Shown: positions 15,489-25,619, counted from the stretch's first letter. The stretch: 47,655 nt of DNA from Prolixibacteraceae bacterium (GCA_017998095.1 JAGODU010000014.1:1-47655), one strand, 5' to 3'. Translations and numbers: made by a program. Notes: generated by a model not told the origin, from the sequence alone.

Positions 15489-16949
15489 ATGACAAACTAT
15501 AAAACCGATCAGGGTAATGGTAAAATGACTAACTACAGATGGGTTATCTGTGTTATGTTGTTTTTTGGTGTTGCAATAAATTATATGGATCGTCAGGTAC
15601 TTTCTCTGACTTGGAAGGACTTTATTGCTCCGGAGTTTCATTGGACAAACAGTCATTATGGTACGATAACATCTCTTTTTTCAATTTTTTATGCATTAAG
15701 TATGCTTTTTGCCGGCAGGTTTATTGACTGGCTGGATACAAAAAAAGGATTTCTGATAGCAATTGGTGTTTGGTCACTTGGTGCATGTCTTCATGCATTT
15801 TGTGGTATTGCTACATCAGGAATACTTACCGGAGAATGGTTTGTAGGATTTGAAAAAGCTAAAGAATTAATTGCTTCAGTTGACAATATAGGTAAAGTTA
15901 TTAATGTAAGCGTTGCCTTATTTGTATTTGCCCGGTTTGTTCTAGCACTTGGAGAATCAGGAAACTTCCCTGCATCGATTAAGGCTACAGCTGAATATTT
16001 TCCTAAAAAGGACAGGGCATTTTCAACTAGTATCTTTAATTCAGGTGCAACTATAGGCGCTTTGATTGCTCCTCTTACAATACCGGTAATAGCTCATTAC
16101 TACGGATGGGAGATGTCGTTTATTATTATTGGTGCCCTAGGTTTTATCTGGATGGGTTTTTGGGTGTTTGTTTATAAAAAACCATATGCAAATCCTAAGG
16201 TTAATAAGGCAGAATTGGATTATATACATCAGGATAATGATCATCACACTGTTGATGAAAACGGAACAGTAAAACGTAAACTTACCTTCTTTGAATGTTT
16301 TAAATACAAACAAACGTGGGCGTTTGCTTTTGGGAAATTCATGACTGACGGAGTTTGGTGGTTTTACTTATTCTGGACACCGGCTTATTTAAGTTCAGTA
16401 TATGGCTTGGCTTCAGATAACAATACTGCAAAACTATTAATTTTTGTTCTTTATGCAATAACAATGTTGTCTATTGTAGGAGGATGGCTTCCAACTTATT
16501 TTGTAGATAAGAAAGGTATGAACCCTTATGCCGGGAGGATGAAATCAATGTTGATATTTGCTTTCTTGCCTTTGTTAGCTCTTCTTGCTCAGCCATTAGG
16601 GAACTATTCATATTGGTTTCCGATTATTATAATAGGAATTGCAGGAGCTGCCCATCAGGCATGGTCAGCAAATATATTTTCTACAATTGGAGATATGTTT
16701 CCACGAACAGCCATAGCTACAGTTACGGGCATTGGAGGTATGGCAGGAGGAATAGGATCATATATCATTAACAAAGGTTCAGGTAAGCTATTTGATTATG
16801 CTGAAATTACGCAAATGAAGTTTATGGGTTTTGAAGGTATAAAATCAGGATATTTCATTATTTTTTCAATCTGTGCCGTAGCGTATCTGATAGGATGGAT
16901 AGTTATGAAATCACTGGTTCCTAAATATAAACCCATAGTAGTGGAATAA
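15489..16949 (+). CDS. exuT: Hexuronate MFS transporter (ExuT-like)
   Basis: An anion:cation symporter-type MFS protein with 12 predicted membrane segments. The first segment ends in the family hallmark NYMDRQVLS, and GESGNFPASIKATAEYFP marks helix 4 and its loop, as in ExuT, GudP and DgoT. An insertion of about 30 residues after helix 3 (TGEWFVGFEKAKEL onward) is unusual compared with E. coli ExuT but, as I recall, common in Bacteroidota homologues. The ATG at 15489 is preferred to an in-frame TTG overlapping gnd; a second ATG at 15525 is also possible. It probably imports galacturonate, glucuronate or unsaturated uronates for the operon. Confidence 0.87.
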   Translation: MTNYKTDQGNGKMTNYRWVICVMLFFGVAINYMDRQVLSLTWKDFIAPEFHWTNSHYGTITSLFSIFYALSMLFAGRFIDWLDTKKGFLIAIGVWSLGACLHAFCGIATSGILTGEWFVGFEKAKELIASVDNIGKVINVSVALFVFARFVLALGESGNFPASIKATAEYFPKKDRAFSTSIFNSGATIGALIAPLTIPVIAHYYGWEMSFIIIGALGFIWMGFWVFVYKKPYANPKVNKAELDYIHQDNDHHTVDENGTVKRKLTFFECFKYKQTWAFAFGKFMTDGVWWFYLFWTPAYLSSVYGLASDNNTAKLLIFVLYAITMLSIVGGWLPTYFVDKKGMNPYAGRMKSMLIFAFLPLLALLAQPLGNYSYWFPIIIIGIAGAAHQAWSANIFSTIGDMFPRTAIATVTGIGGMAGGIGSYIINKGSGKLFDYAEITQMKFMGFEGIKSGYFIIFSICAVAYLIGWIVMKSLVPKYKPIVVE

Positions 16950-16960
16950 ATAATAATGAA

Positions 16961-18208
16961 ATGAGAAAAATAAGTAAATATTCATTTGGCATTGGTGATC
17001 GTTTTGGTCACCAGGGCAAGGCTCAGTTAAAAGCATTTATAGCAGCAAAAGAACAACTTGGAATTGAATTTACTCCGGTTTGGAATAAATCATTCCGTGA
17101 ACATTCAATAATTGGGACTCATCCTTCAGAAGTAAGGAAAGAAGCTGATGAAGCAGTAAATGTCCTTGGATGGAAGGGAGATTACTATGTAGATGCTGAT
17201 CATATTAATTTTAAAAATGTAGATTCTTTCATAGATGCATCTGATTTTTTTACTATTGATGTAGCTGATTTCATTGGAAAGGGAGCATCCGAAGAAAAGA
17301 TAAATGAGTTTGTAGAAAACCATAAAAGTTTTCTTGGTAAATTCAATATTCCCGGAATTACTGATTCTTTCATTATTGAAGAGGATTATTTAAAGAAATT
17401 TGCAGCTAATTATCTGAATGCAATAGAAGAAGCATCAAAGGTATTTAGATTTCTTAACGAAAAAAAAGGTGAAGGCAACTTTGTTCCTGAAGTATCATGT
17501 GATGAGACAGACACGCCGCAATCGCCTCTTGATATGTTTTTCATTTTGAAATTGCTCTCAGATTATAAGGTGCCAGCACAAACAATAGCACCAAGATTCT
17601 CGGGAAGATTCAACAAAGGAGTTGATTACGTAGGAAATCTTGTACTTTTTGAAAAGGAGTTTGAACAGGATCTGTTAGTTATCGACTATGCAGTAAAACA
17701 ATTTGGATTGCCTGACAATCTGAAGCTTAGTGTGCATTCAGGAAGTGATAAATTTTCTATATATCCGATAATTGGGAAACTGATCAAGAAGCACGATAAA
17801 GGTATTCATATAAAAACAGCTGGGACAACCTGGCTCGAAGAGATAGCCGGACTTGCTATATCCGGAGGAGAAGGTCTTTCTCTTGCTAAAGAAGTATATA
17901 CTTCTGCTTACGAAAAGATGGATGAACTTTGTGCTCCCTATGCATCAGTTATTGATATAAAATTGGAAAGGTTACCAAAACCGGAGGTTGTACAGACTTG
18001 GACAGCAGAGCAATTTGGCAATGCAATTGTGCATAACCAAAATTGCAGCGAATATAATCCGGATTTAAGGCAATTAATACACGTAGGTTATAAGATTGCA
18101 GCAAAAAAAGGTGAAGTTTATTATTGTGCATTAGAGAAGTTCGAACCTAATATTGAAAAACAAGTTTTTGAGAATATTTTCAACAGGCATATGATGCTTT
18201 TAAAGTAA
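16961..18208 (+). CDS. uxaE: D-tagaturonate 3-epimerase (UxaE)
   Basis: A 415-residue protein of the UxaE family, known from Thermotoga, which converts D-tagaturonate to D-fructuronate and lets galacturonate enter the glucuronate branch. Recognisable parts are the N-terminal KYSFGIGDRFGHQGKAQL, DADHINF near residue 79, EVSCDETDTPQSP in the middle and KTAGTTWLEE in the C-terminal half. It starts 11 bases after the transporter and is the last gene before the terminator. With UxaC and the SDR it completes galacturonate to mannonate without UxaB/UxaA. Assigned by overall sequence resemblance and context. Confidence 0.85.
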   Translation: MRKISKYSFGIGDRFGHQGKAQLKAFIAAKEQLGIEFTPVWNKSFREHSIIGTHPSEVRKEADEAVNVLGWKGDYYVDADHINFKNVDSFIDASDFFTIDVADFIGKGASEEKINEFVENHKSFLGKFNIPGITDSFIIEEDYLKKFAANYLNAIEEASKVFRFLNEKKGEGNFVPEVSCDETDTPQSPLDMFFILKLLSDYKVPAQTIAPRFSGRFNKGVDYVGNLVLFEKEFEQDLLVIDYAVKQFGLPDNLKLSVHSGSDKFSIYPIIGKLIKKHDKGIHIKTAGTTWLEEIAGLAISGGEGLSLAKEVYTSAYEKMDELCAPYASVIDIKLERLPKPEVVQTWTAEQFGNAIVHNQNCSEYNPDLRQLIHVGYKIAAKKGEVYYCALEKFEPNIEKQVFENIFNRHMMLLK

Positions 18209-18228
18209 AAAGATTTAATTTTAAAATT

Positions 18229-18270
18229 AAATGCTGCCCTTTTATTTAAAAGTGCAGCATTTTTGTTTTT
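18229..18270 (+). terminator. Terminator of the kdgK-uxaE operon
   Basis: AATGCTGC and GCAGCATT form the outer stem, with inner pairing of CTTTT with AAAAG, followed by a T-rich run. It begins about 20 bases after the uxaE stop. No other strong hairpin was seen between 7835 and here, supporting a single nine-gene transcript. Confidence 0.85.
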
Positions 18271-18344
18271 ATATTAAGCGAATTATAAAAATCTTTGATA
18301 ATTTCATGGATTGTTTTTAACTTTCCAATCAATAAATTATTACT

Positions 18345-19154
18345 ATGACAGTCAAAAACAGTGATACAGGAGAAAGCACTGAAGGGAAAGGTAAAGTGAA
18401 ACCTTGCGAAGAAAAAATTGACCAGTTGAAACTTGAAATTGAGAATCTCAAAAAAGAAGTCGCAAAGGCCAAAATGTTTTCTCTTGCTGTTTTATCAAAT
18501 TTAAGTCATGAGATCAGAACTCCTCTTAACGGGATTATGGGATTCACGGAAATAATAGCAGATCCTTCGATTTCAAATCAAGAGAGAAATTATTATTCGG
18601 ATATTATTACTGAGAGTAGCAATATGTTACTTTCCATAATAACTGATGTCTTAGATATTTCAAAAATAGATTCCGGAACATATAGAGTATATCCAATACA
18701 ATTTGATCTTAATGATCTTATGTTTCAGATATATATTAATTTCAAGCCTCATGCTGAAAAAAAAGAATTACAGTTATTTCTTGAGAATGTAATAAGTACT
18801 CCTTTTAGGATAGAATCTGATCCTGCAATAATTGAAAAAATTCTAAAGAAACTTATAGATAATGCATTAAAATTTACCAAACAGGGATATGTAAAATTTT
18901 ATTATCGGGAAGAGAAGAATAAGATAGTTTTTTATGTTGAGGATACTGGAATTGGAATAAGAGAAGAAATAAGGGAATCTATCTTTAAAAAATTTACTAC
19001 GCAACCTGTTTCTCAATCACGGCATTTGGGAGGTACTGGTATAGACCTTTCTTTATGTTTTGGTTTAGTAAAATTGCTTGGGGGTGACATAAAACTAAGT
19101 TCAAAATGTGGTATTGGGTCTGTTTTTAGCTTCTCTATTTCAAATATCAAATAA
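18345..19154 (+). CDS. Soluble sensor histidine kinase without a sensor domain
   Basis: A 269-residue kinase: charged N-terminal region with a coiled coil (about 23-45), a HisKA dimerisation helix with His55 (SHEIRTPLNG), and an HATPase domain with Asn173 (IDNALKF) and DTGIGI at 200-205. There is no membrane segment, PAS domain or receiver. The G2 box reads GGTGIDLSL (229-237) instead of the usual GGTGLGLSI, so one glycine is replaced by Asp. No response regulator is adjacent. It may act on a distant regulator or through a partner bound by the coiled coil. Confidence 0.85.
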   Translation: MTVKNSDTGESTEGKGKVKPCEEKIDQLKLEIENLKKEVAKAKMFSLAVLSNLSHEIRTPLNGIMGFTEIIADPSISNQERNYYSDIITESSNMLLSIITDVLDISKIDSGTYRVYPIQFDLNDLMFQIYINFKPHAEKKELQLFLENVISTPFRIESDPAIIEKILKKLIDNALKFTKQGYVKFYYREEKNKIVFYVEDTGIGIREEIRESIFKKFTTQPVSQSRHLGGTGIDLSLCFGLVKLLGGDIKLSSKCGIGSVFSFSISNIK

Positions 19155-19212
19155 AAAACCACTTTTTCATATTTTGTATAGGATCAATTAATCCAATTTC
19201 TAAGTAAAAGTT

Positions 19213-19220
19213 TAAATTTG
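19213..19220 (+). promoter_or_regulatory. Possible -7 element of ispG
   Basis: TAAATTTG matches TAnnTTTG and lies 26 bases before the ispG ATG. No good -33 TTTG is seen at the expected distance. Confidence 0.35.
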
Positions 19221-19246
19221 CTTTTGAAATAAATGGAAGATCAGTT

Positions 19247-21100
19247 ATGAAAGATCGTAACTTTAATTACTGTAAAACGCTTACAGAGTACAGACGGGAA
19301 AAGACACTTGAAGTAAATATCGAAGGAGTACCACTCGGTGGTTCTAACCCTATACGTATTCAATCAATGACAGATACAGATACTATGGATACTGATGCTA
19401 CAGTTGAGCAGTTTATTAGAATTGTTAAAGCCGGAGCAGATTATGTAAGGATAGCTGTTAAAACATCTAAGGATGCTGAAAATCTAAAGGAAATTAAAGA
19501 AAAAGTTCGGGAAAGAGGTTATAAGACACCTATAATAGCTGATGTTCATTTTTCACCAAAAATAGCAGAAATTGCAGCCAGATATGTTTCAAAAGTTAGA
19601 ATCAACCCTGGTAATTTTTATGATAAAAGAGCCCAGTTTGAAAGGATTATATATACAGATGAAGATTACAGACTGGAGTTGAATAATCTTGAAGAAGCTT
19701 TGGTGCCTTTCATTCAAACTTGTAAAGAATATGGAACAACAATTAGAATAGGGGCAAACCAAGGTTCTCTTTCTGACAGAATAATGAGTCGTTATGGAGA
19801 TACACCTGCAGGTATAGTAGAATCTGTAATGGAATTTTTACGCATTTGTCGTAAGTATGAGTTTCATGATATCGTAATATCAATTAAATCATGGAATACT
19901 CGTACAATGGTGTATACTGTCAGACTGATGAATTACAAGATGCGTCTTGAAGATATGAATTATCCGTTCCATATAGGTGTAACAGAAGCAGGTGAAGGTG
20001 AAGATGGCAGAATACGTTCTGCTGTTGGAATAGGAACATTACTTATTGATGGGATAGGTGATACTATAAGAGTTTCATTGACTGAAAAACCTGAAAATGA
20101 AATACCATTCGCGAAGAGACTGGTTGAGATAGTTACTAACAGGAAAGGGCACGAAATAATTGATGCACCTGGATTTGCACAAATTAATCCTTTTGAATTT
20201 GAAAGAAGATATGGCAGACCGGTCAGGAAGATTGGAAACAGAAGGCCTCCGGTTGTTATTGCATCTCTTAACGGAAATGAAATAATGGAAGTGTCTAATT
20301 TAAACGGTAAACTAGAACCCGATTATTATTACGATGGCCGATACGTTATTAATAGGTTGAATAAGCGATTCCCAATTTTATCCCTGGAGGATTATCTATA
20401 TAATGACATATATCAAAGTACTCATAGATTTATACGAACTACAAGAAAGGAATTTATAGCGTTCAGAGAAAATAATCCTGAAATAGTACAGAAACTTAAA
20501 GCAGAAAGGAAAGCTGTTATAATGCTGGAATCAGATAATGCCAACAGATACGCTGATATGCGAGCATTCTTTATGATTATGGAATCAATTATATGCAGGT
20601 TATCTGTTATTCTTTGTGGTACTTATAGCGAAAGCAGGCTTAAGGATCTTCAGCTAAAGGCTGCCACTGATTTAGGTGGTCTTTTTATCGATGGTTACGG
20701 TGATGGCATATTACTTGAAAACGAAAATGATGATATATTTTATTCTGATCTTAAGAATACAAGTTTCGCAATACTGCAGGCAACAAGGATGAGAATTACT
20801 AAATCTGAGTTTATTTCTTGTCCAGGATGTGGAAGAACTCAGTTTGATTTACATAAGACAACACTTGAAGTTAAGAGTCATTTCTCACATCTTAAACATC
20901 TTAAGATAGGTATTATGGGTTGTGTGGTTAACGGTCCCGGGGAAATGGGAGATGCTGATTACGGTTTTGTTGGAGCAGGCAATGGAAAGATTAACTTGTA
21001 CAAGGGGCAGAAAGTAATTAAAAGGCATATACCGCATGAAGAAGCAGTATTTGAACTTGAAAAGATAATCAGAGAAAATAACGACTGGGTAGAAAACTAA
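19247..21100 (+). CDS. ispG: 4-hydroxy-3-methylbut-2-enyl-diphosphate synthase, long form (IspG/GcpE)
   Basis: Makes HMBPP from MEcPP in the MEP isoprenoid pathway. At 617 residues it is the long form, like the plant/Bacteroidota type, with an extra domain between the TIM barrel and the iron-sulfur domain (about 380 residues in E. coli). The N-terminal barrel begins IRIQSMTDTDTMDTDATV and contains VRINPGNF. The C-terminal [4Fe-4S] ligands are visible in SCPGCGRTQFD (near 20815-20850) and MGCVVNGPGEMGDADYG (near 20915-20960). Convergent with the epimerase gene at 21124. Confidence 0.96.
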   Translation: MKDRNFNYCKTLTEYRREKTLEVNIEGVPLGGSNPIRIQSMTDTDTMDTDATVEQFIRIVKAGADYVRIAVKTSKDAENLKEIKEKVRERGYKTPIIADVHFSPKIAEIAARYVSKVRINPGNFYDKRAQFERIIYTDEDYRLELNNLEEALVPFIQTCKEYGTTIRIGANQGSLSDRIMSRYGDTPAGIVESVMEFLRICRKYEFHDIVISIKSWNTRTMVYTVRLMNYKMRLEDMNYPFHIGVTEAGEGEDGRIRSAVGIGTLLIDGIGDTIRVSLTEKPENEIPFAKRLVEIVTNRKGHEIIDAPGFAQINPFEFERRYGRPVRKIGNRRPPVVIASLNGNEIMEVSNLNGKLEPDYYYDGRYVINRLNKRFPILSLEDYLYNDIYQSTHRFIRTTRKEFIAFRENNPEIVQKLKAERKAVIMLESDNANRYADMRAFFMIMESIICRLSVILCGTYSESRLKDLQLKAATDLGGLFIDGYGDGILLENENDDIFYSDLKNTSFAILQATRMRITKSEFISCPGCGRTQFDLHKTTLEVKSHFSHLKHLKIGIMGCVVNGPGEMGDADYGFVGAGNGKINLYKGQKVIKRHIPHEEAVFELEKIIRENNDWVEN

Positions 21101-21123
21101 GTATGTTATTTAACAATACCTTT

Positions 21124-22086
21124 TTATGAATATTCCTGGTTATACCAATTTATAAAATTTATTATTCCTTCATTAAAATTATAATTGGGTTTATAATTTA
21201 GTAAAGCTCTGGCTTTTGTTATATCAGCATATGTAATATCAACATCACCCGGTTGTAAAGGTTCCTTAATAATGTCGGGGTTTTTTTTCATTATTCTGTA
21301 TACAGTATTAATCATTTCCTTTAGAAAAATAGGTTTATTGTTCCCAAGGTTTATGATTTCATATACTTTTTCATTTTTTGAAATGTATCTGATTGAACCC
21401 AATATACCTCTAATAATATCATTAATGTAAGTATAATCTCTGGCAGTATTTCCTTCTCCATACATTGTAACTGGTTTTCCTTTCTTTATTTGACTTACAA
21501 ATTTGTGTATTGCAAGATCTGGACGCTGCCGAGGACCGAATACAGTAAAGAAGCGAAGATTTATAACATTTATTTTAAAGTTATAAAAGTAAGTATACGT
21601 TAACAGTTCACATGCTTTTTTAGTTGCTGCATAAGGTGAAATAGGATTTGAAACATCCATTTTCTCGGAGAAAGGAATTTCTTTAATGTTTCCATATACA
21701 GAAGAAGAAGAAGCAAAAATAAGCTTATTTATATTGCGGGTTCTCATTTCTTCAAGTAAGTTTTGAGTAGCAACAATGTTTGCCTCGATAAATCCTACGG
21801 GATCATCAAATGATGGTCTGACGCCTGCCTTGCCTGCAAGATGAATAACAAGGTAAATATCATCAGGGAAAAGGCTATTTAGAATCGCCTTTTTTGAAAG
21901 GTCTGCTCTAATAAAGGTGAAATTTGGGTTATTTTCAAAAACTGACAGGTTTTTCTTTTTTATGTTTATATCATAAAAAGGATCGAAATTGTCTATACCT
22001 ACTACTTCCACTCCTTTATCAAGAAGTATTTCAGTAAGGTGAGAACCAATAAAACCTGCACAACCGGTAACCAAAATCTTTGCCAT
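21124..22086 (-). CDS. NAD-dependent epimerase, UDP-glucuronate 4-epimerase-like
   Basis: A 320-residue extended SDR of surface-polysaccharide type. The NAD motif TGCAGFIGSH is at 7-16; IDNFDPFYD (31-39), AGKAGVRPS (84-92) and FGPRQRPD are characteristic of the UDP-GlcA 4-epimerase/CapI group. The catalytic set is SSSSVYG (126-132), Tyr152 and Lys156 (YAATK). It would interconvert UDP-glucuronate and UDP-galacturonate for capsule or LPS. It stands alone; the substrate is inferred from motifs only. Confidence 0.83.
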   Translation of the reverse strand: MAKILVTGCAGFIGSHLTEILLDKGVEVVGIDNFDPFYDINIKKKNLSVFENNPNFTFIRADLSKKAILNSLFPDDIYLVIHLAGKAGVRPSFDDPVGFIEANIVATQNLLEEMRTRNINKLIFASSSSVYGNIKEIPFSEKMDVSNPISPYAATKKACELLTYTYFYNFKINVINLRFFTVFGPRQRPDLAIHKFVSQIKKGKPVTMYGEGNTARDYTYINDIIRGILGSIRYISKNEKVYEIINLGNNKPIFLKEMINTVYRIMKKNPDIIKEPLQPGDVDITYADITKARALLNYKPNYNFNEGIINFINWYNQEYS

Positions 22087-22167
22087 ATTTTCAATTTAAG
22101 GTTTTGCAAAATACTAAATTCAAATAACAATTTCATTGCATGAGCTATAGATTTGTAATTTGCTACT

Positions 22168-22824
22168 TTAAATAGGGTTTATAATAGTTGGGTTGTTGTT
22201 ATTATAATTGACTATTAAGTTTCTTGTATACATTATTAATCCTCCCAAATTGCTTAAGAATAAAACAGGATCAAAACGCAAAATAGCATAAATAATAGTT
22301 AGTAATGCACCAAAAAAACTTATAATCCAGAAACCCGGTATTAGTATGGATGCTTTATTTTTTTCTGCAATAATCCATTGATATATAAATCTGAATGTGA
22401 AAATTATTTGTGCTGTAATACCAAAAATCATTAGTTGAGTTGGCATATTTTTTTTGGAAATTAAATTCAGGGAATTGAAATCAGGAGATATTAATAGTAT
22501 CAGAATAAAAGCAGGAGGAATGAATGGAATTAGATACCTGAAATATGCAGGAATTTTTCTCCAGGATTTACCAATCTGAAGATTTCTTATGTATATATAA
22601 AATGTAATTAATTGACCAATAATGATAGCAGGATCATTTCTCAATATTCCGTATGTCATCATAATTATTGATGCAATCAGACTTATTTGCCAAAATATTA
22701 CCGGAGAAATAATTTTTTTTGCCTTTTCAGTCTTGATCCATTGAATAAAAGATCTGGCAAAAAATAATAATTGAGCGATAAAGCCAATAGAAAAGATTAT
22801 TAAATCAGTATATGATAAATTCAT
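22168..22824 (-). CDS. Lipid A biosynthesis N-terminal-domain (LAB_N) membrane protein
   Basis: The ATG at 22824 is preferred over an in-frame TTG five codons upstream. The 218-residue protein has about six membrane segments in two related halves: each carries the signature F-x-x-R-F/S-x-x-Q-W followed by P-x-x-F-W (FFARSFIQWI with ISPVIFWQIS; FTFRFIYQWI with LIPGFWIISF). This is the duplicated LAB_N domain, related to small PQ-loop-like transporters and often linked to lipid A modification loci. No glycosyltransferase partner is adjacent. Confidence 0.8.
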   Translation of the reverse strand: MNLSYTDLIIFSIGFIAQLLFFARSFIQWIKTEKAKKIISPVIFWQISLIASIIMMTYGILRNDPAIIIGQLITFYIYIRNLQIGKSWRKIPAYFRYLIPFIPPAFILILLISPDFNSLNLISKKNMPTQLMIFGITAQIIFTFRFIYQWIIAEKNKASILIPGFWIISFFGALLTIIYAILRFDPVLFLSNLGGLIMYTRNLIVNYNNNNPTIINPI

Positions 22825-22840
22825 ACAATTGTTGGACAAA

Positions 22841-22872
22841 AAACAAGAGCCTCATTTATGAAGCTCTTGTTT
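22841..22872 (-). terminator. Terminator after yebC
   Basis: AAACAAGAGC and GCTCTTGTTT pair exactly around a 12-base loop, with A/T-rich flanks on both sides. It lies just past the yebC stop on the minus strand and upstream of the LAB_N gene. Confidence 0.75.
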
Positions 22873-22878
22873 AATATG

Positions 22879-23589
22879 TTATGCAATATTTGTAAAAACC
22901 TGTTGAACATCTTCATCTTCTTCAATCTTATCAATTAGTTTTTCAACTTCCTCCAGTTGTTCTTCAGTTAATTCAATCGGGGCAGTAGGAATATATTGTA
23001 GATTAGCCTTCGTAATTTCAATTTTTGCATCTTCGAAAGCTTTTGTTAAAGATCCGAAGTTAGTGAAATCGGCATACGCATAGAAAGTACCGTCATCACT
23101 GGTAAGTTCTTCCAGTCCGGCATCTATTAGTTCCATTTCAAGTTCTTCTTTATCTTTACCTGTTGGCATTTCAAATTGAATGACAGCTTTTCTGGAGAAC
23201 ATATTAACCATTGAGCCGGAAGGAGCCAGTCCTGCACCCCATTTGTTAAATATCCATTTCATGTTGGCAACAGTTCTGGTGTGATTGTCAGTCATACATT
23301 CAACCAGAATCATTACTCCAAAAGGACCTTTGCCTTCATATAATTCTTCTAAATAGCTTTCAGCATCTTTGCCTGATGCACGCTTAATTGCAGCATCTAT
23401 ATTTGCTTTGGGCATATTTTGAGCTTTAGCGTTTTGAATTGCTGTACGTAAAGCAGCATTCATTTCCGGATCAGGAACTCCCGCTTTGGCTGCTACAGTT
23501 ATTGCTTTTCCTAGTTTAGGAAAAATACGTGACATTTTGTCCCAACGTTTTTCTTTGGCCGCTCTGCGGTATTCAAATGCTCTTCCCAT
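22879..23589 (-). CDS. yebC: YebC/PmpR-family DNA-binding protein or translation factor
   Basis: A 236-residue protein of the YebC/TACO1 family. It starts [12 protein letters not shown], the Bacteroidota version of the MAGHSKW start, and contains [15 protein letters not shown] and [14 protein letters not shown], both family hallmarks, and an acidic C-terminus. Members bind DNA as regulators or help ribosomes through proline stretches; which applies here is not visible. It is divergent from lepA. Confidence 0.93.
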   Translation of the reverse strand: MGRAFEYRRAAKEKRWDKMSRIFPKLGKAITVAAKAGVPDPEMNAALRTAIQNAKAQNMPKANIDAAIKRASGKDAESYLEELYEGKGPFGVMILVECMTDNHTRTVANMKWIFNKWGAGLAPSGSMVNMFSRKAVIQFEMPTGKDKEELEMELIDAGLEELTSDDGTFYAYADFTNFGSLTKAFEDAKIEITKANLQYIPTAPIELTEEQLEEVEKLIDKIEEDEDVQQVFTNIA

Positions 23590-23740
23590 GATGTTAAAAT
23601 TAATTAGGCTACGAAAATAGGAAATCCATCTTTTTTAATAAACTATCATTGGAAAAAAATGATGATAAATTTGAAAAAATGTTGATTTATAAATGAATAT
23701 TACCTTATTAATAATAATGATGTCAGCTGATTGCTCATAT

Positions 23741-23769
23741 TTTGCGATTAAAAAAATCGATTATCTTTG
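23741..23769 (+). promoter_or_regulatory. Promoter of lepA
   Basis: -33 TTTG (23741-23744) and -7 TATCTTTG (23762-23769) are separated by 17 bases, a full match to the Bacteroidota consensus. The leader to the lepA ATG is about 50 bases. Confidence 0.75.
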
Positions 23770-23826
23770 CGAAGATTTTTAAAGAGTAGTTAAAAATTCA
23801 GAATATCAGAGAATTATATACAATTG

Positions 23827-25614
23827 ATGAAGAATATCCGAAATTTTTGCATTATTGCTCACATCGATCATGGAAAGAGCACGTTAGCTGACAGACTTTT
23901 GCAAGTTACAGGGACTATAAGTGAAAGAGACATGACCGATCAGGTGCTGGATAATATGGATCTGGAAAAGGAGAGGGGGATAACCATAAAAAGTCATGCA
24001 ATTCAGATGAATTATGAACTTGATGGTCAAAAATACATTCTTAACCTTATTGATACTCCGGGACATGTTGATTTTTCTTATGAAGTTTCAAGGTCTATTG
24101 CCGCATGTGAAGGAGCTCTTTTAATAATTGATTCAACTCAAGGTATTCAGGCACAAACAATTTCTAACTTATATCTAGCTATTGAGCACGATTTGGAGAT
24201 AATCCCTGTTTTGAATAAAATGGATTTGCCAAATTCGATGCCCGAAGTTGTAGAAGACCAGATAATTGAGCTTATTGGATGTAAGAGGGATGAGATTATA
24301 CGGGCTAGCGGCAAAACAGGGGAAGGAGTAGATGAAATTTTAAGAAGAATCATAAATGTAATCCCTCCACCGGTTGGAGACCCTGAATCTCCTTTGCAGG
24401 CTCTCATCTTTGATTCTGTTTTTAATCCTTTCAGAGGTGTTATTGCTTACTATAAGATTGAAAACGGAACACTTAGAAAAGGAGATAAAGTTAAATTCTT
24501 TGCAACTGATAAGGAATATACTGCAGATGAAATTGGTGTTTTATGTATGGGGCTTGATATTAGAAATGAGCTTAAGGCAGGTGATGTAGGATATATTATT
24601 TCTAATATAAAATCAGCTAAGGAAATTAAGGTTGGAGATACAATTACTCATTCTAAAGGCGGATGTGAAAACAGAATTGATGGTTTCCAGGAAGTGAAAC
24701 CAATGGTTTTTGCCGGTGTTTATCCTGTAGAAAGCGATGAATACGAAGATCTAAGGGCAGCAATGGAAAAACTTCAGTTGAATGATGCTTCTCTTACTTA
24801 CGAACCTGAATCTTCTGTTGCATTAGGCTTTGGTTTCAGGTGCGGCTTTCTTGGTTTATTACACATGGAAATTATTCAGGAAAGACTGGATAGAGAATTT
24901 AACATGAATGTAATAACAACTGTTCCTAACGTTGAATATATAGTTCATACAAAAAAAGGTGAAGAATTTACTATTTATAATCCATCAGGAATGCCTTCTG
25001 TGGTTACAATAGAAACTATCGAAGAACCTTATATAAGAGCACAGATTATTACAAGATCTGAGTTTATTGGCGCTATAATGACTTTATGCCTTGAAAAAAG
25101 AGGGACATTAATCAAACAGGAATATATTAGTTCAGACAGAGCAGAATTATCTTTTGATCTGCCTCTAGCAGAGATTGTATTTGATTTCTATGATAAACTT
25201 AAAAGTATCTCAAAAGGTTATGCTTCTTTTGATTATCATTTGATAGGACACAGACCTGCCCGATTAGTTAAATTAGATATATTGTTGAATAGTGAACCAG
25301 TTGATGCTTTATCATCACTTATTCATCAGGATAATGCTGAAAGATTTGGGCGCAGAATGTGTGAAAAATTAAAGGAGTTAATTCCCCGTCAACAATTTGA
25401 TGTAGCTATTCAGGCAGCAATTGGAGCTAAAATAATTGCCAGAGAAACAGTAAAGGCTGTTAGAAAGGACGTAACTGCTAAATGTTACGGGGGAGATATT
25501 ACTCGTAAAAGAAAGCTTCTTGAAAAACAAAAAGCCGGAAAAAAACGAATGAAGCAGGTTGGTAATGTAGAAGTTCCTCAAAAAGCATTTCTAGCTGTTT
25601 TGAAGCTCGATTGA
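23827..25614 (+). CDS. lepA: Elongation factor 4 (LepA)
   Basis: A ribosome-associated translational GTPase, 595 residues. The P-loop [10 protein letters not shown] (11-20) is followed by [14 protein letters not shown] and the LepA-specific C-terminal domain ([19 protein letters not shown] near the end). The ATG at 23827 is used rather than the TTG just before it. It converges on the response regulator gene with only five bases between stops and no clear hairpin. Confidence 0.97.
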   Translation: MKNIRNFCIIAHIDHGKSTLADRLLQVTGTISERDMTDQVLDNMDLEKERGITIKSHAIQMNYELDGQKYILNLIDTPGHVDFSYEVSRSIAACEGALLIIDSTQGIQAQTISNLYLAIEHDLEIIPVLNKMDLPNSMPEVVEDQIIELIGCKRDEIIRASGKTGEGVDEILRRIINVIPPPVGDPESPLQALIFDSVFNPFRGVIAYYKIENGTLRKGDKVKFFATDKEYTADEIGVLCMGLDIRNELKAGDVGYIISNIKSAKEIKVGDTITHSKGGCENRIDGFQEVKPMVFAGVYPVESDEYEDLRAAMEKLQLNDASLTYEPESSVALGFGFRCGFLGLLHMEIIQERLDREFNMNVITTVPNVEYIVHTKKGEEFTIYNPSGMPSVVTIETIEEPYIRAQIITRSEFIGAIMTLCLEKRGTLIKQEYISSDRAELSFDLPLAEIVFDFYDKLKSISKGYASFDYHLIGHRPARLVKLDILLNSEPVDALSSLIHQDNAERFGRRMCEKLKELIPRQQFDVAIQAAIGAKIIARETVKAVRKDVTAKCYGGDITRKRKLLEKQKAGKKRMKQVGNVEVPQKAFLAVLKLD

Positions 25615-25619
25615 CTTAT

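Noticed and set aside
16309..16327. CAAACGTGGGCGTTTG in the transporter gene
   Set aside because: Wrong spacing (six central bases instead of the two-base CG centre) and inside coding sequence.
21102..21126. Imperfect hairpin between ispG and the convergent epimerase gene
   Set aside because: The stem is short, AT-rich and interrupted; not strong enough to call a terminator.
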